Source of the DNA: Paenibacillus_S sp043945595
GTDB lineage: Bacteria > Bacillota > Bacilli > Paenibacillales > NBRC-103111
Assembly (NCBI RefSeq): GCF_043945595.1
Contig: NZ_JBIFNP010000001.1
Span: 992,001-1,056,000 of the forward strand
Direction of reading: 5' to 3'
DNA length: 64,000 bases
Under the pieces are notes generated by a model that worked only from the letters and a program-made list of their open reading frames with translations, had not been told where the DNA came from and made no database searches. Positions 43,757 through 54,410 of the stretch are shown one piece after another. A program made the position numbers and the translations under genes. Position 1 is the first letter of the stretch. The number at the start of each line of letters is the position of its first letter.

Positions 43757-46700
43757 GTGAGAAACAAACGTTATGGCAATACGGCGGTTACGGCTCTGAT
43801 CCTGGCCGTCTTATGGTACTCTTTGAACGGGTTGTTCATACCATCACAATTGTATGCGCTTACAAATGATCCCGAACTGCTTATCACGGAGGTCGTTCCC
43901 GCATCGAGCGGAAGCAATCAAGCATACGAGTATGTGGAAATTTATAATGATACCTCTCACGAAATCAATCTGGACCATTACAGGCTGAGATATTACAGCG
44001 CGAGTCCTTACACGACATTCGCCAACGAGTGGACTTTGCTCAACAAAACGATCCAGCCGAGAAGCGCGATGGTTCTCTGGCTGCAAAAGCTCGATAATCT
44101 AAACAGTCCTACCGGTCCGAACGCCTTGGCCGATTTCAACGGGAATTACGGCGTGCAGCTGACGGATAGACCAGGTTTACCCTGTCAAGCTGACGACAAG
44201 CGGACAGGGCCTGCATGACAGCGCCAAACGGCGGATCGCTCTGGCCGACGTTTCGGGCAATGTCCTGGTGAGCGCTTATATTAACGATGCCGGTATTACC
44301 GACGGGATTAAGGATAAAAGCGTCACTTACAGCTATTCCGGAAGCGGCGTCGAAATGGCGAAGCTGGCTAACGGCCAGACAGCGACTCCCGGCACCTTGG
44401 CCAGCGGTCAAATTCCGGGCCAGAAGCCGCCAACCGGGGTAACGGCGCAGCCCGGCAATCAGAGCGTGAATTTGTCGTGGTCGGCAAATGAAGAACCGAA
44501 CATTGCCGGCTACAAAGTGTATCGTGCGGGGGCGGAGCAGCCGGCTTCGGTAACAAGCACGACGTACAGCGTAACCGGCCTGGACAACGATACGGCATAC
44601 CGGTTCCGCGTGACCGCCGTGGATAAGAACGGGGACGAATCGCCCGGCTCCGCCGTGGTGGCCTCGATTCCGCAAGCCGTAGTCGATACGACGGCCCCGG
44701 CGGCGCCGCAAGGCTTGACGGCATCGGCCGGGCTGGGGAGCGTTGCCTTGAGCTGGGCGCCCAATGCGGAAAGCGATACGGCAGGGTACCGTATTTATAT
44801 GGACGGCACGATGCTCCAAACCGTCGCTTCAACGGTCTACGAAGCCCAGCTGACTTCCCTGACACCGGGCAGGGCGTATCGGTTCGAGCTGTCCGCCTAC
44901 GATAGAGCCGGGAACGAATCGGGGAAATCGGATGCGGTGCGGGCCGTCCCCGGCGTCGCGCCGGCGCCGAAGCTGATGATTACCGAGCTGGTTCCCGATA
45001 CGGATAATCATTATTCGGGCTACGACGCGTTCGAATATGTCGAGCTGTATAACAACAGCGAGAATGCTATCGACCTGCAAGGGTATACGCTGAAGCTGGA
45101 GAGTTCGGATCCGACCAAAAGCTGGCAGAAGACCATCGACCGGCCGGCGGTCATCGGCTCCCACGAGACGCTGCTGCTCTGGACAAGAAAGGGAGAATTG
45201 GCAGCAATCGGCAAGGATGCCTTCAACCATAATTTCTATTCCTCCTATTCGGAGAAATACGTCCCGGAGAGCTCCATTGTGCCGATTGACGACGTTAGCG
45301 GATTAATCAATACCGCGAAGCAAACGGTCGTTCTGCAGGATGCCGATGGGAACGAAACGGTCAGAGCCTCCTACAATGACACCGGAACGGACGTGAAGAC
45401 GAATACGAGCATCGTGTTCGGCTACCCTGTTGACGGTACGAACCAGATGAGAAAAACGGCAGCGAAGGTAGATCCTACCCCTGGTCAATTAATCGGCGGA
45501 CAGCTTGCCGCGCTGCCCGGTTCCGACATACAGCCGCCTGCAGTGCCTGCAGGCGTGAAGGCAGCGGCGGGGGACGGTCAAGTGACGTTAAGCTGGAATC
45601 CGAATGCCGAAGCCGACCTTGCGGCTTACCGCGTTTATAAGAACGGTCAGCAGGAGCTGCAGCTTCCCGTAACCAAGCATCAGGCTGTCGTGTCGCTGCT
45701 CACCGGAAATACCGGCTATGCGTTTACGGTATCGGCCGTGGACGTTTACGGCAACGAGTCCGCTCCTTCGGCAGAAGTGACGGCGGTTCCCGGCCACCAG
45801 CTGGTTACGCAGCAGGACCGAAGCGAACCGTCGGATCCTTCCTTGTTCCCTGACTTCTGGAACTTGAGCGTGCCCGGAGCGGTAGTTCCCGGCTTAATGC
45901 AGGATGTAGTACCGCAGGGGATGGCCTATTATGAAGACAAGAATTGGATGCTGATCTCGAATTACCGGGACGACGGCAGACCGAGCACCTTGTCCGTCGT
46001 TGACGCGAGTACCGGACAGATGGTCAAGTCCTTGAACCTGTACCAGGAAAATAATGCGCCGTATACCGGCCATGCAGGCGGTGTCGCCGTTAGCCGGGAG
46101 AACGCATGGATTGCGTCGGGAAGCTATTTATACCGAATTCCGCTGGAGACAATCGTCCAGGCAGCGGATCAAGGGCAGATCCAATTTGCGGATAAGCTGC
46201 TGACTCCGACGAGGGCCTCCTTGGCCGCTTACCGGAACGGCGTTTTATGGGTGGGCGAATATTATGAGGAGCCGAATTATCCTACGGACGACAACCATAA
46301 GCTGGTAAACCGGGATCAGGAAACGTACGGCGCCTGGCTCGCGGGCTACAAGCTGGATGAGGCGACGGATCTGGCAAGAGCCGATCAGCCGAGTGTCAAC
46401 GATGCGCTCGTGCCGGATTACGTTTTATCGATTCCCGGCAATATTCAAGGGGTCGACGTGATGGACGATCAAATCATCCTGACCCAATCCTTTACCCGCG
46501 CAAAGGGAAGCAATTTGCTGCGCTACAAGCAGCCGATCGGCTTGGGGCTCGCGCCGGATACGACCGTCGCCATGGGGCAGTACAATGTGCCCGTATGGTT
46601 TCTCGACTCGCCGAACCGCATCGCGACGAACGGCGCTCTAGGCTTGCCGCCCATGGCTGAGGGCATCTTCGACCGGGACGGACAGCTGTATATCCTGTTC

Positions 46701-48248
46701 GAATCGGGAGCGAACACGTACCGGACCACGGCGCTGCAGCCGCTCGATAAGGTGCAGCAGCTGAATTTAAACGATTGGGCCGCTTATAACGGCCTTGTGA
46801 TTCAAGGGGCGGAGGCTCCGTTGATTCAAGGCAGCCAGAAGCAGCTCAGCGTGCTGCAGAGCAAGGGACATGAACCGGCGGCGGATGTGACGGCCGGCAC
46901 GGTGTTCACAAGCAGCAATGCTGCCGCTGCCACGGTAGACGCGCATGGTCTGCTGAGCGCGTTAGCCCCGGGGAGTACGGTCATTACAGCGGCTTACGGG
47001 GATGCGGTTGTGGATGCAGAGCTTACCGTAACGGCAAAGCATCGGTCCGATAATGGTTCTTCCAGCACCGGCGGTTCCGGCGCAGCGACGCCGGCGCCGG
47101 ATGCGGAAGGAACCGCGGATACGACGGAAGCAAGCGCAGACGAGCAGCTGATCGTGGATCCCGCCAGCTTGGCGGATGATCAGGCAGCGGTCACGCTTCC
47201 TGCCGATAAACAGACGGCGGTCCTGCCTGGCGCTGTGCTGGATCGTCAGCAATTGACGATTGCCCGCGACGGCGTGACGCTGACCTTCAGCGGACAAGCG
47301 CTTCAATCGATTAAAGCCCAGCTTGGCGGGCTGGCAGCAGCGCTTCAGGACTCGAAGCTGCATATCGGGATCAAGCCGGTGGCTGCGGATTCCCGGGCGG
47401 AGCTGCTGAAGCTTGTGTCTTCATCCTCAGGAGCGCAGTTAAGCGCCGCGGGCGAATGGTTTGATTTCTCGATTTCGCTGCATTCCGCCGCAGGAGCGGT
47501 TACGCCGGTCTCCGTCTTTGATCAGCCGATTCTCGTATCCTTTCAGGTGAGCGCAGCGGCTGACCCGGCTCTGCTGGGCGTTTACCGAATCGCCGATGAC
47601 GGCTCTATGGAGTATGCCGGCGGCCGCCTGAAGGACGGTGTAATGCAGGCGGAGCTGAACCATTTCAGCACCTATGCCGTGCTGGAATATAATAAAAGCT
47701 ACGCGGATGTGCCCGCAGAGCATTGGGCCGCTCCGGCGGTTCAACAGCTGGCAGCCTGGCATATCGTTCAAGGCACCTCGGAGGAGCTGTTCTCGCCGGC
47801 CCGGCTTATTACCCGGGCCGAATTTACGGCCCTTCTGGCCAGAGGCCTGGGACTTCAAGCCAAGAGCGAACCGGCCGGATTTTCCGATGTATTGCCGGAC
47901 GCCTGGTATGCGTCATCTGTCGCAGCGGCAGTGGAAGCAGGAGTGATTGACGGGGAAGAGGAAGGAAGGTTTGCTCCGGACCGCCCCGTGACCAGAGAAC
48001 AGATGGCTGCGATGCTGGTCAGGGCACATGAGTATCTTGGAATAAAGGGAGAAGCGAATGACGCGGAAGTCTCGCCGTTTGCGGATGAATCGCAAATCAG
48101 CGAGTGGGCTAAGCCTTATACCCGTCCCGCCGTTCAGTGGAGGTTAATGGACGGGAAGGAGTCGAACCGTCTGGACCCGCTCAGCTTCGCCACCCGTGCG
48201 GAAAGCGCGCAGGTCATCTATAATTTACTGAACAAACATCATTCGTAG
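43757..48248 (+). pseudogene. Giant surface protein: lamin-tail, FN3, propeller-like, Big2 and SLH domains; one frameshift
   Basis: Starts at GTG 43757 behind GAGGAGGG with a signal peptide. One extra A before GACC (44168) breaks the frame; restored it has 1496 residues. Domains in order: lamin-tail (about 35-215), FN3 (223-308), FN3 (309-400), lamin-tail (401-588), FN3 (589-680), the propeller-like module of the lipoprotein (709-1005), Big2-like (1014-1095), a Ser/Gly linker, a beta domain (1132-1312) and three SLH repeats (1313-1496, 'YADVPAEHWAAPAVQQL' first). The SLH repeats would tether it to pyruvylated wall polymer. Function is unknown. Its location points to glycerophosphodiesters or teichoic acid. 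Confidence 0.8.
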
Positions 48249-48255
48249 TTCGTTG

Positions 48256-48299
48256 GAACGCCATGACTAATAAGATTCGGTCATGGCGTTCTTTTTTTG
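48256..48299 (+). terminator. Terminator of the glycerophosphodiester operon
   Basis: GAACGCCATGAC pairs perfectly with GTCATGGCGTTC, followed by seven T residues. Confidence 0.9.
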
Positions 48300-48435
48300 T
48301 TTCGTTATGGGCCCGAGCGTACAAACACCCATAGGCCTCTTTGCGCATACATGTATATCATTCCAGAAGCGATATAAGTTTTTTTTATGAAAAGCAAAAG
48401 GAAACGTTATTATTTAGAGGAGTGGAACGAAGCAT

Positions 48436-48927
48436 ATGAAACTACTTGAATCCATTGAGCAAGCGTTTCAGCATGTAAATCACGCGACGCCGCATGAGCT
48501 GAGAGGGAAAATCGTTTCCCTGGGATTGACCGCGGAGCTCGCGGCACCTTGGATTGAAGAGCCGGATCTGCTGCCCTACGGCCGCAAGGTCGTGTACCAA
48601 ACCGAGGATGTCGAGGTCATTGTGGTTCATTTACCGGCTGGGACGGAAACCTTCATCCATGATCATGGAGCGTCGATCGGCTGCGCTTATGTACTGGAAG
48701 GCCGGCTGACGAACCGGGTGTACCGCCTCAGCAGAGAAGGCTACGCCTATGAGGCTGGGGCCAGTGTGATTGAGCAGGGTCAATTTCTTTACGCTCCTCA
48801 GGGACAAATTCATCAAATGTGCAACACGGGCCCGCACAGAATGGTATCCTTTCACGTTTACGCACCCAAGCTCAGCGGCAGCAAAAGCTTCTATACCTAT
48901 GAACAGGTATTGGATTATGTCATTTAA
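48436..48927 (+). CDS. Cysteine dioxygenase type I family protein
   Basis: This 163-residue cupin oxidises cysteine, or a related thiol, to the sulfinic acid using iron and oxygen. The three-histidine iron site is visible as 'TFIHDHGASIGCAYVLEG' near residue 76 and 'PQGQIHQMCNTG' near 126. 'SFHVYAPKL' follows. Bacterial members may instead use 3-mercaptopropionate. The gene stands alone behind GAGGAGTGG with an AT-rich upstream region and no clear link to its neighbours. Confidence 0.85.
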   Translation: MKLLESIEQAFQHVNHATPHELRGKIVSLGLTAELAAPWIEEPDLLPYGRKVVYQTEDVEVIVVHLPAGTETFIHDHGASIGCAYVLEGRLTNRVYRLSREGYAYEAGASVIEQGQFLYAPQGQIHQMCNTGPHRMVSFHVYAPKLSGSKSFYTYEQVLDYVI

Positions 48928-49039
48928 GGCGTTGCCCCGGTCTTTTCTCCGCCTGACAGCAGAGCTGTTGTGATATAGTAAAGATATAGTCAGTATAGTC
49001 AGGTTGTAAACTACGCGAAGCAAAGGGAGGATGACCGGG

Positions 49040-50014
49040 GTGAACTATTTAGATAAACGACTGTCCGAATTATATGCCTATCAGGCTGACGCCGCGCCTC
49101 CTGCCGATTTGGACCGTTTCTGGGAGCAGACGCTGCAAGAAACCGCGGCAAAGCCGCTGGACGGACAGCGTGAGGCCGTGGAGACGCTGTCTCCTTACAT
49201 ACAAGCTTACCGGGTGACCTATCATGGCTTCGATACGACGCCGATCCGGGCTTGGCTGCTTCTCCCGTCATTTGCTATGGAAGGGCAGGAGAAGCTGCCC
49301 TGTATAATTACGTACCACGGCTACAGCGGCAGTAAAGGGATTCCGGAGCAGCACGCGCCATGGCTTGTGAACGGCTATGCGGTTTTGGCCGTGGACGTGC
49401 GGGGGCAGGGCGGAGAGACGGGCAATCATCTGGCCCAGCAGTACGGCATGACCCGGGGATGGATCACGCAGGGGATTCTCGACCCGTACCAGAGCTATTA
49501 CCGGGCGATAGCGGTCGATGCTCTGCAGGCGGTGGAATGGGCGGCGCAGCAGCCCGAGATCGACCCGGAGCGGCTGGTCGTATCCGGCCAAAGCCAAGGC
49601 GGCGGCCTGGCTCTGCTCGTCGGCGCGCTAAGCCGGAAGCCGGTGAAGGTCATTGCCGATATTCCGAATATGTGCCATATGGATTACGGCATTGTTCACT
49701 CCACGGGCTCGCTGAAGGAAGCGGCCGAATTCGTCGCCGCCCATCCCGACAAGCTGGAGCAGGTGCTTCGCACGCTCAGCTACTTCGACATGCTTCATCT
49801 GCAGGAGCGGATTCAGGCTCCCGTGCTGATGTCTGTCGGACTGAAGGATACCGTGTGCATACCCGAGACGATATTCAGTGTCTATAACCGGCTAAGCGCT
49901 TCCAAACAGCTGATTGTGTTTCCGTTCAACGGGCATTATACGAGCAAGGATCATATTCATACCCAAATCGAATTTATTCGCGGAAAAAAGGAAGCGGAGG
50001 GGAGATCAAGCTGA
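49040..50014 (+). CDS. Acetylxylan esterase / cephalosporin-C deacetylase family (CE7)
   Basis: This 324-residue alpha/beta hydrolase of the AXE1 family removes acetyl groups from xylo-oligosaccharides and other acetyl esters in the cytosol. Motifs are the oxyanion region 'YHGYSGSKG' near residue 94, 'DVRGQGGETGNH' near 121, 'RLVVSGQSQGGGLALL' near 184 (nucleophile Ser), acid 'VGLKDTVCIPET' near 272 and 'FNGHYTSKDH' near 300. GTG 49040 is preferred because GGGAGG lies at a workable distance. ATG 49031 is only one base from it. Confidence 0.88.
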   Translation: MNYLDKRLSELYAYQADAAPPADLDRFWEQTLQETAAKPLDGQREAVETLSPYIQAYRVTYHGFDTTPIRAWLLLPSFAMEGQEKLPCIITYHGYSGSKGIPEQHAPWLVNGYAVLAVDVRGQGGETGNHLAQQYGMTRGWITQGILDPYQSYYRAIAVDALQAVEWAAQQPEIDPERLVVSGQSQGGGLALLVGALSRKPVKVIADIPNMCHMDYGIVHSTGSLKEAAEFVAAHPDKLEQVLRTLSYFDMLHLQERIQAPVLMSVGLKDTVCIPETIFSVYNRLSASKQLIVFPFNGHYTSKDHIHTQIEFIRGKKEAEGRSS

Positions 50015-50118
50015 AGTTCCAGCAGCCTGAGCTTTCAAACTGCCGAAAAAAGAGTATAATAAAAAGAGTCAGAGCTTTAACCAGACTCGTTGAATGTTTA
50101 AGCAGATGAGGTGATACA

Positions 50119-50610
50119 ATGCAGATTGCACATGTTCCCGTTCCTCAATTAACCCTGACCTTAGGCGCTATGATGACCGCCGTGATGGCGATTGTTGTCC
50201 GGATGCGCGCCACCGATAAGCCGGTCAATGCCAAGAAGCTTCTGCTTCCGCCCGTAGGGATGAGCACCGGATTTCTGATGTTCGTCGTGCCTGCCATGCG
50301 GATTCCGCTGCTGTGGGGCATCGTTGCTTTTGCTGCGGGGGCGCTCTTGTTCGCCTATCCGTTGATTCGTTTTTCGAAGCTGGAGCGGCGCGGGGCTGAG
50401 GTATTCCTGGTGCGCTCCAAAGCCTTTATTTTCATATTGGTCGGCCTGCTTGCCGTCCGGCTGCTGCTGCGCGGCGTCATTGAACAATACGTAACGCTCC
50501 CGCAAACCGGAGCCGTCTTTTTTGTTGTTGCCTTCGGCATGCTGCTTCCATGGCGTTTAGCTATGTACCGGAAGTTCCGCAGACTGCTTGCGGCGTCGCC
50601 GCAAATGTAA
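50119..50610 (+). CDS. CcdC-like membrane protein (DUF1453)
   Basis: This 163-residue protein has about four or five helices and the family blocks 'RMRATDKPVNAKKLLLPPVGM' (split, residues 29-49), 'LIRFSKLERRGAEVFLVRSKAF' (residues 76-97) and a C-terminal 'GMLLPWRLAMYRKF'. In Bacillus the ccdC gene lies with cytochrome c maturation genes, though its role is not established. Here it stands alone behind GATGAGGTG and ends before a strong terminator. Confidence 0.8.
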   Translation: MQIAHVPVPQLTLTLGAMMTAVMAIVVRMRATDKPVNAKKLLLPPVGMSTGFLMFVVPAMRIPLLWGIVAFAAGALLFAYPLIRFSKLERRGAEVFLVRSKAFIFILVGLLAVRLLLRGVIEQYVTLPQTGAVFFVVAFGMLLPWRLAMYRKFRRLLAASPQM

Positions 50611-50623
50611 ACTATGTTCTCCC

Positions 50624-50662
50624 GGGCCTCTTTGCCGTTAGTATCGGCGAAGGGGCCTTTTT
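50624..50662 (+). terminator. Terminator after the CcdC-like gene
   Basis: GGGCCTCTTTGCCG pairs with CGGCGAAGGGGCC, followed by TTTTT. Confidence 0.8.
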
Positions 50663-50778
50663 GCATGCAGGGGCCGGAGGAGAAATTATACGCCGCGGCC
50701 CGTCTTTTTGGCATGCGGCCTTCCATTTTTACATACCTTGGTAATAGGAGCAATCCGGTTGGGGAAGGGGGAGGCCCA

Positions 50779-51153
50779 ATGTCGTTTTTTGATAAAATGA
50801 AGCAAGGCGCATCCGATGCAGCCAAAAAAGCGCAGCAAACGGTTGAAATCACGAAGCTGAAAACCCAAATCTCCTTGAAGGAAAGGGAGATTGAGAAGTC
50901 GTATGCGTATATCGGAGAAGCTGTGTTCCATTCTTACCGCAATGGGGACTGGAAGATGGCCGGGAAGGACATCGAAGGCTACTGCTTGCATATTACCGGG
51001 CTGCGGCGGGATATCAGCGTGCTCGAAGCCAAAATCAAGGCGGTCAAAAACGAAAAGGAATGCAGCTGCGGCAAAATCGTCCCGCTTGAGGTGAAATATT
51101 GCCCCGCCTGCGGCTTGCCGTTTGACGATGACAGGTCGTTTGATGAAGTGTAG
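50779..51153 (+). CDS. Zinc-ribbon protein with coiled coil
   Basis: This 124-residue protein starts 'MSFFDKMKQGASDAAKKAQQ', continues as a heptad-rich helix to about residue 92, and ends with a zinc ribbon: 'CSCGKIVPLEVKYCPACGLPF' split as CxC...CPxC near residues 95-114. Small proteins of this build are common near membranes in Firmicutes, with no assigned role. ATG 50779 has GGGGGAGG 6 bases upstream. It is a single gene between two terminators. Confidence 0.75.
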   Translation: MSFFDKMKQGASDAAKKAQQTVEITKLKTQISLKEREIEKSYAYIGEAVFHSYRNGDWKMAGKDIEGYCLHITGLRRDISVLEAKIKAVKNEKECSCGKIVPLEVKYCPACGLPFDDDRSFDEV

Positions 51154-51189
51154 CCGAAGACAGCCGAATGACCGCGAAATCCGATTCTA

Positions 51190-51237
51190 ACCGTGAAGCT
51201 TCATGCCCTTAAGAGGGTGAGGCCGCACGGTTTTTTT
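51190..51237 (+). terminator. Terminator after the zinc-ribbon gene
   Basis: ACCGTG pairs with CACGGT with an inner GCCCT/GAGGGT stem, followed by seven T residues. Confidence 0.75.
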
Positions 51238-51355
51238 GCGTCGTTTTCCCCTTTCGGAACAGAATGCATATAGCAATAATTTCTGTTGTCAGCCCGACCC
51301 TTCCATGGTAATATATAACAATTATTCACATGTCAGGTGAAGAGGGGGAGGCGCA

Positions 51356-52366
51356 ATGAGCGCGATTGAAGTGCGGGGACTGACCAAAAGCTTTGAAGTG
51401 AAACGCAAGAAGGATGGGCTCTTCGGCAGCCTGCAATCGTTAGTCAAGCCTGTGTTCGAGCAGAAAACGGCGGTGCACGGAATTGATCTGACCGTCGAGC
51501 AGGGAGAGATGCTGGCATTTCTCGGGCCGAATGGAGCGGGCAAATCGACCACGATCAAAATGCTGACCGGCATTCTTCACCCTACCGGCGGCGAGGCGCG
51601 GGTGCTCGGCTTCTGTCCCTGGAAGGAGCGGAGCCGGCTGGCCTACTTCGTAGGCTCGGTGTTCGGCCAAAAATCGCAGCTCTGGTACCATCTCCCCCCG
51701 ATCGATTCCTTCGAGCTGATGAGCAGAATCTACGAGCTGAAGCGGCACGATTATTTCAGCCGCCGCGACGAGCTGGTCCGTCGCTTCGAGCTTGAGCCTT
51801 ACCTGAACGTGCCTGTGCGCAAGCTGTCGCTCGGGGAGCGGATGCGCTGCGAGATTGCCGCGGCTATGCTGCACCGGCCGCGGATTCTGTTCCTTGACGA
51901 GCCGACCATCGGACTGGACGTGATCGTCAAGCAGAAGATCCGCGAGCTGATTGTCCAAATGAACCGGGAAGAGGGCACGACGGTCTTTTTAACCTCCCAT
52001 GATGCGGGAGATATCGAACAGTTGTGCAGAAGGGCGGTTGTCATCAACCACGGACAGGTTATTCTGGACGATCAGGTAGAGCGGATGAAACGAGAGCTGC
52101 TGACGGAGAAGACGGTTCACCTTAGACTGCAGCAGCCGGGCGAGCCGTTTCGCTTCCCGGGAGTAGAGCTGCTGCGGCAGACGGAGGCGGAGCTTGAGCT
52201 GTCGGTCGAGACATCCGCCGCAAGCATGGAGCAGGTGCTCTCCCATCTGGTCAGTGAGTATCGAGTCGTAGATATAACGATTCAAAGCCCGCCGATGGAG
52301 GACATCATTACCCATATTTATGCCCGGGAAGCGAAGAAGCCGGAGGGGAGCGTGGCGGTACCATGA
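51356..52366 (+). CDS. ABC-2 transporter ATPase (COG4586 type)
   Basis: This 336-residue ATPase has a Walker A 'LGPNGAGKSTTIKMLTG' near residue 60. The signature region is the variant 'LSLGERMRCEIAAAML' near 159, Walker B is 'ILFLDEPTIGLD' near 179 and the H-loop is 'FLTSHDAGDIEQL'. The N-terminal insert 'FEVKRKKDGLFGSLQSLVKP' is typical of the COG4586 group, which always travels with two permease genes as here. The substrate is unknown. It starts at ATG 51356 behind GAGGGGGAGG and overlaps permease 1 by ATGA. Confidence 0.9.
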   Translation: MSAIEVRGLTKSFEVKRKKDGLFGSLQSLVKPVFEQKTAVHGIDLTVEQGEMLAFLGPNGAGKSTTIKMLTGILHPTGGEARVLGFCPWKERSRLAYFVGSVFGQKSQLWYHLPPIDSFELMSRIYELKRHDYFSRRDELVRRFELEPYLNVPVRKLSLGERMRCEIAAAMLHRPRILFLDEPTIGLDVIVKQKIRELIVQMNREEGTTVFLTSHDAGDIEQLCRRAVVINHGQVILDDQVERMKRELLTEKTVHLRLQQPGEPFRFPGVELLRQTEAELELSVETSAASMEQVLSHLVSEYRVVDITIQSPPMEDIITHIYAREAKKPEGSVAVP

Positions 52367-53274
52367 GCCGGATCGAAGAGGCCCGCACGTCGGCAGCAGC
52401 ATCACCCTCTCCAGCTCCGTTCGTGGATAGTGCCTGGAGGCATACAGACCGTCCGCTCCATACGACGAAACCTACCGTGACCGGCAAGATCGTCAAATAT
52501 GCCGCGATAGGCAGAGTGACGCTGCGGAATCATTTCGCCTATGTGTACGATTTTATCGTCAGATCGATTTTTCTTATCCTTATTATGTACATTTTCACCC
52601 AGCTGTGGCGGGTCACCTATCAAGGAGAGGGAAGCGCTCTGATTGAAGGCTACAGCTACGAGCAGATTATTTGGTATATCCTGTTCGCCGAAGCGCTGGC
52701 GACGGCTTTTCCCAGCTTGTCGACCCGAATCGAAGAAGAGGTAAAGAACGGTGACGTCGGCTACAAGCTGACGCGTCCGTTCAGTTATATCGGCTACCAT
52801 TATGTCGGTTACCTGAGTGAGGTGTCTGTCCGGCTGCTGGTCAACTTAGGCGTCGGGGGGCTGCTGGGATTATGCCTGTTCGGCTGGCCTGCATTCGGCT
52901 GGGGCTGGGCAGGATTTCTGCTGATGTCGGCAGGGGCGGTAACGGTCAATTTCCTGCTTAATATGATTCTTGCCCTGTGCGCTTTCTGGGTCGAGGAAAC
53001 GAGAGGGCTGGAGTTCGTCTACCACAAGCTGCTGTTCACGATAGGCGGCATGCTGATGCCGCTGGAGCTGTTTCCGGAAAAGCTGCAGGCCGTGTGCCGC
53101 TGGCTCCCGTTCCAAACGGTGCTATATTTTCCGTCCCGAACGGCCGTAAGGTGGGCGGATGCTTCGCTTTTACCTATGCTGGCTGTTCAGGCGGGCTGGA
53201 TCTTGCTGTTGTCTATTGGAGTAGGAATCATGTATTGGCGGGGCGTCCGCAAGCTGAATGTGAACGGCGGATAG
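52363..53274 (+). CDS. ABC-2 transporter permease (COG4587 type)
   Basis: This 303-residue membrane protein has six helices. A hydrophilic N-terminus (residues 1-45) is followed by 'HFAYVYDFIVRSIFLILIMY' and 'IEEEVKNGDVGYKLTRPFSY' near 125, a typical COG4587 cytoplasmic loop. 'LMPLELFPEKLQAVCRWLPF' appears near 229. It shares ATGA with the ATPase gene and ends 27 bases before permease 2. The three gene products form one exporter or importer of unknown substrate. Confidence 0.85.
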   Translation: MSRIEEARTSAAASPSPAPFVDSAWRHTDRPLHTTKPTVTGKIVKYAAIGRVTLRNHFAYVYDFIVRSIFLILIMYIFTQLWRVTYQGEGSALIEGYSYEQIIWYILFAEALATAFPSLSTRIEEEVKNGDVGYKLTRPFSYIGYHYVGYLSEVSVRLLVNLGVGGLLGLCLFGWPAFGWGWAGFLLMSAGAVTVNFLLNMILALCAFWVEETRGLEFVYHKLLFTIGGMLMPLELFPEKLQAVCRWLPFQTVLYFPSRTAVRWADASLLPMLAVQAGWILLLSIGVGIMYWRGVRKLNVNGG

Positions 53275-53301
53275 ACTTTGGAGCACGGGGGGAGAGCGGA
53301 T

Positions 53302-54109
53302 ATGAAGCGCAGATTCGACAAGGCAGCGGGACTGGCCGCTTTCGTCTGGTGCTGCTGGAAGCTGAATTTGGCGGGAGCGATGGAATTCCGCTTCAGCTTC
53401 CTGCTCACCGCCGGAATGATGGTGCTTAATAATATCGTTTGGATTTTGTTCTGGGGACTTTACTTCAACCGGTTCCAGGTTGTGAACGGCTGGTTGCTTT
53501 CAGGATGTTATGATGATGTGGGCGGTAAGCGCAGGCGGATTCGGTTTGAACGCGGTACTGTTCGGCAATGCGCCGCGTCTGGCGGGGCTGATTGCCAACG
53601 GGCAGCTGGACATCGTGATGTCCCAGCCGAAGCCGGTGCTGCTCCATCTGCTGATCGGGCGCATGTCGGTTTCGGCGATCGGCGACGTTGCGTTCGCCCT
53701 TATGCTGTACGCGCTGTTCGGCGATCTCTCGCCTGCCGGCCTGGGCAAGTTTGCGCTTGCGCTGTTGATCGCGGTGCTTGTTTTTCTATTCTTCACCGTG
53801 ACGGTGCAGTCGCTGGCCTTCTATATCGGCAATGCGGAGGGGCTCGGCCAGCAGCTGTTTAACGGCCTGCTTGCTTTCTCCACGTATCCGACCGGCATCT
53901 TTTCGGGATGGGGCAAGCTGATTTTGTTTACCGTGCTTCCTGCCGGATTTATCAGTTATTTGCCGATCGGCCTGCTGCGCTCCATAGAGCCGCTGTTTCT
54001 GGGAGAAGCGCTCGGCATGGCGGCGCTGCTGACGGCAGGAGGAACGCTGTTTTTTTACAAAGGCTTGAAAAAATACAGCTCGGGCAACCAGATGGGCTTA
54101 AGGATGTAA
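53302..54109 (+). pseudogene. ABC-2 transporter permease (COG3694 type), frameshifted
   Basis: The N-terminal frame from ATG 53302 (GGGGGGAG upstream) reads 'WKLNLAGAMEFRFSFLLTAG' and 'NIVWILFWGLYFNRF', and ends at 'VNGWLL'. The other frame resumes 'QDVMMMWAVSAGGFGLNAVL' with 'DIVMSQPKPVLLHLLIGRMS' near residue 110. It ends at 54109. One extra T in CTTTCAGG (53498-53501) explains the break. Unlike most other breaks here it is in a short T run. Restored length is 268 residues with six helices, as expected for the second permease of this system. Confidence 0.82.
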
Positions 54110-54410
54110 GGTAAGGCTAAGATATTAAGGTAAGGCTGAAATACGGCAGTACGGGGACGGTAAACTAGCATTATGGGCCCGCGCCAGGATCGTTTCCACA
54201 GGCAGACAGAGAAGTAAGCATGGAGGAAAAACGGTACTTCCGTTAATAGCTAGGCCCCGGTTCCCGCGAAAAGACCGTAGTCCTAGTTTTATCGCCATTT
54301 TATACGGAAAGTGTCAAAAGTTGTATACTTATTCGACAATTTTAGGTATAATGATGGAGGATAGAGACCTATGGACACGGAAGATTTTGTCGCAAAGGAG
54401 ACCTGTACTC
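54110..54410. other. Structured intergenic region upstream of CheX copy 2
   Basis: No gene is seen. A short direct repeat (AAGGTAAGGCT) occurs at 54107 and 54130. Bases 54150-54300 allow several competing stems: GGAC/GTCC, AAACTAG/CTAGTTT, CTAGC/GCTAG, GGGCC/GGCCC and AACGG-tactt-CCGTT. This is riboswitch-like, but no known class is recognisable. A TATAAT box at 54347-54352 would place a start downstream of this structure, so whether it is transcribed with cheX is open. Confidence 0.4.

Noticed and set aside
54150..54300. A GEMM-I riboswitch upstream of CheX copy 2
   Set aside because: GGTAAAC superficially resembles the GEMM start, but there is no GAAA tetraloop hairpin and no GACGCAAAG box.
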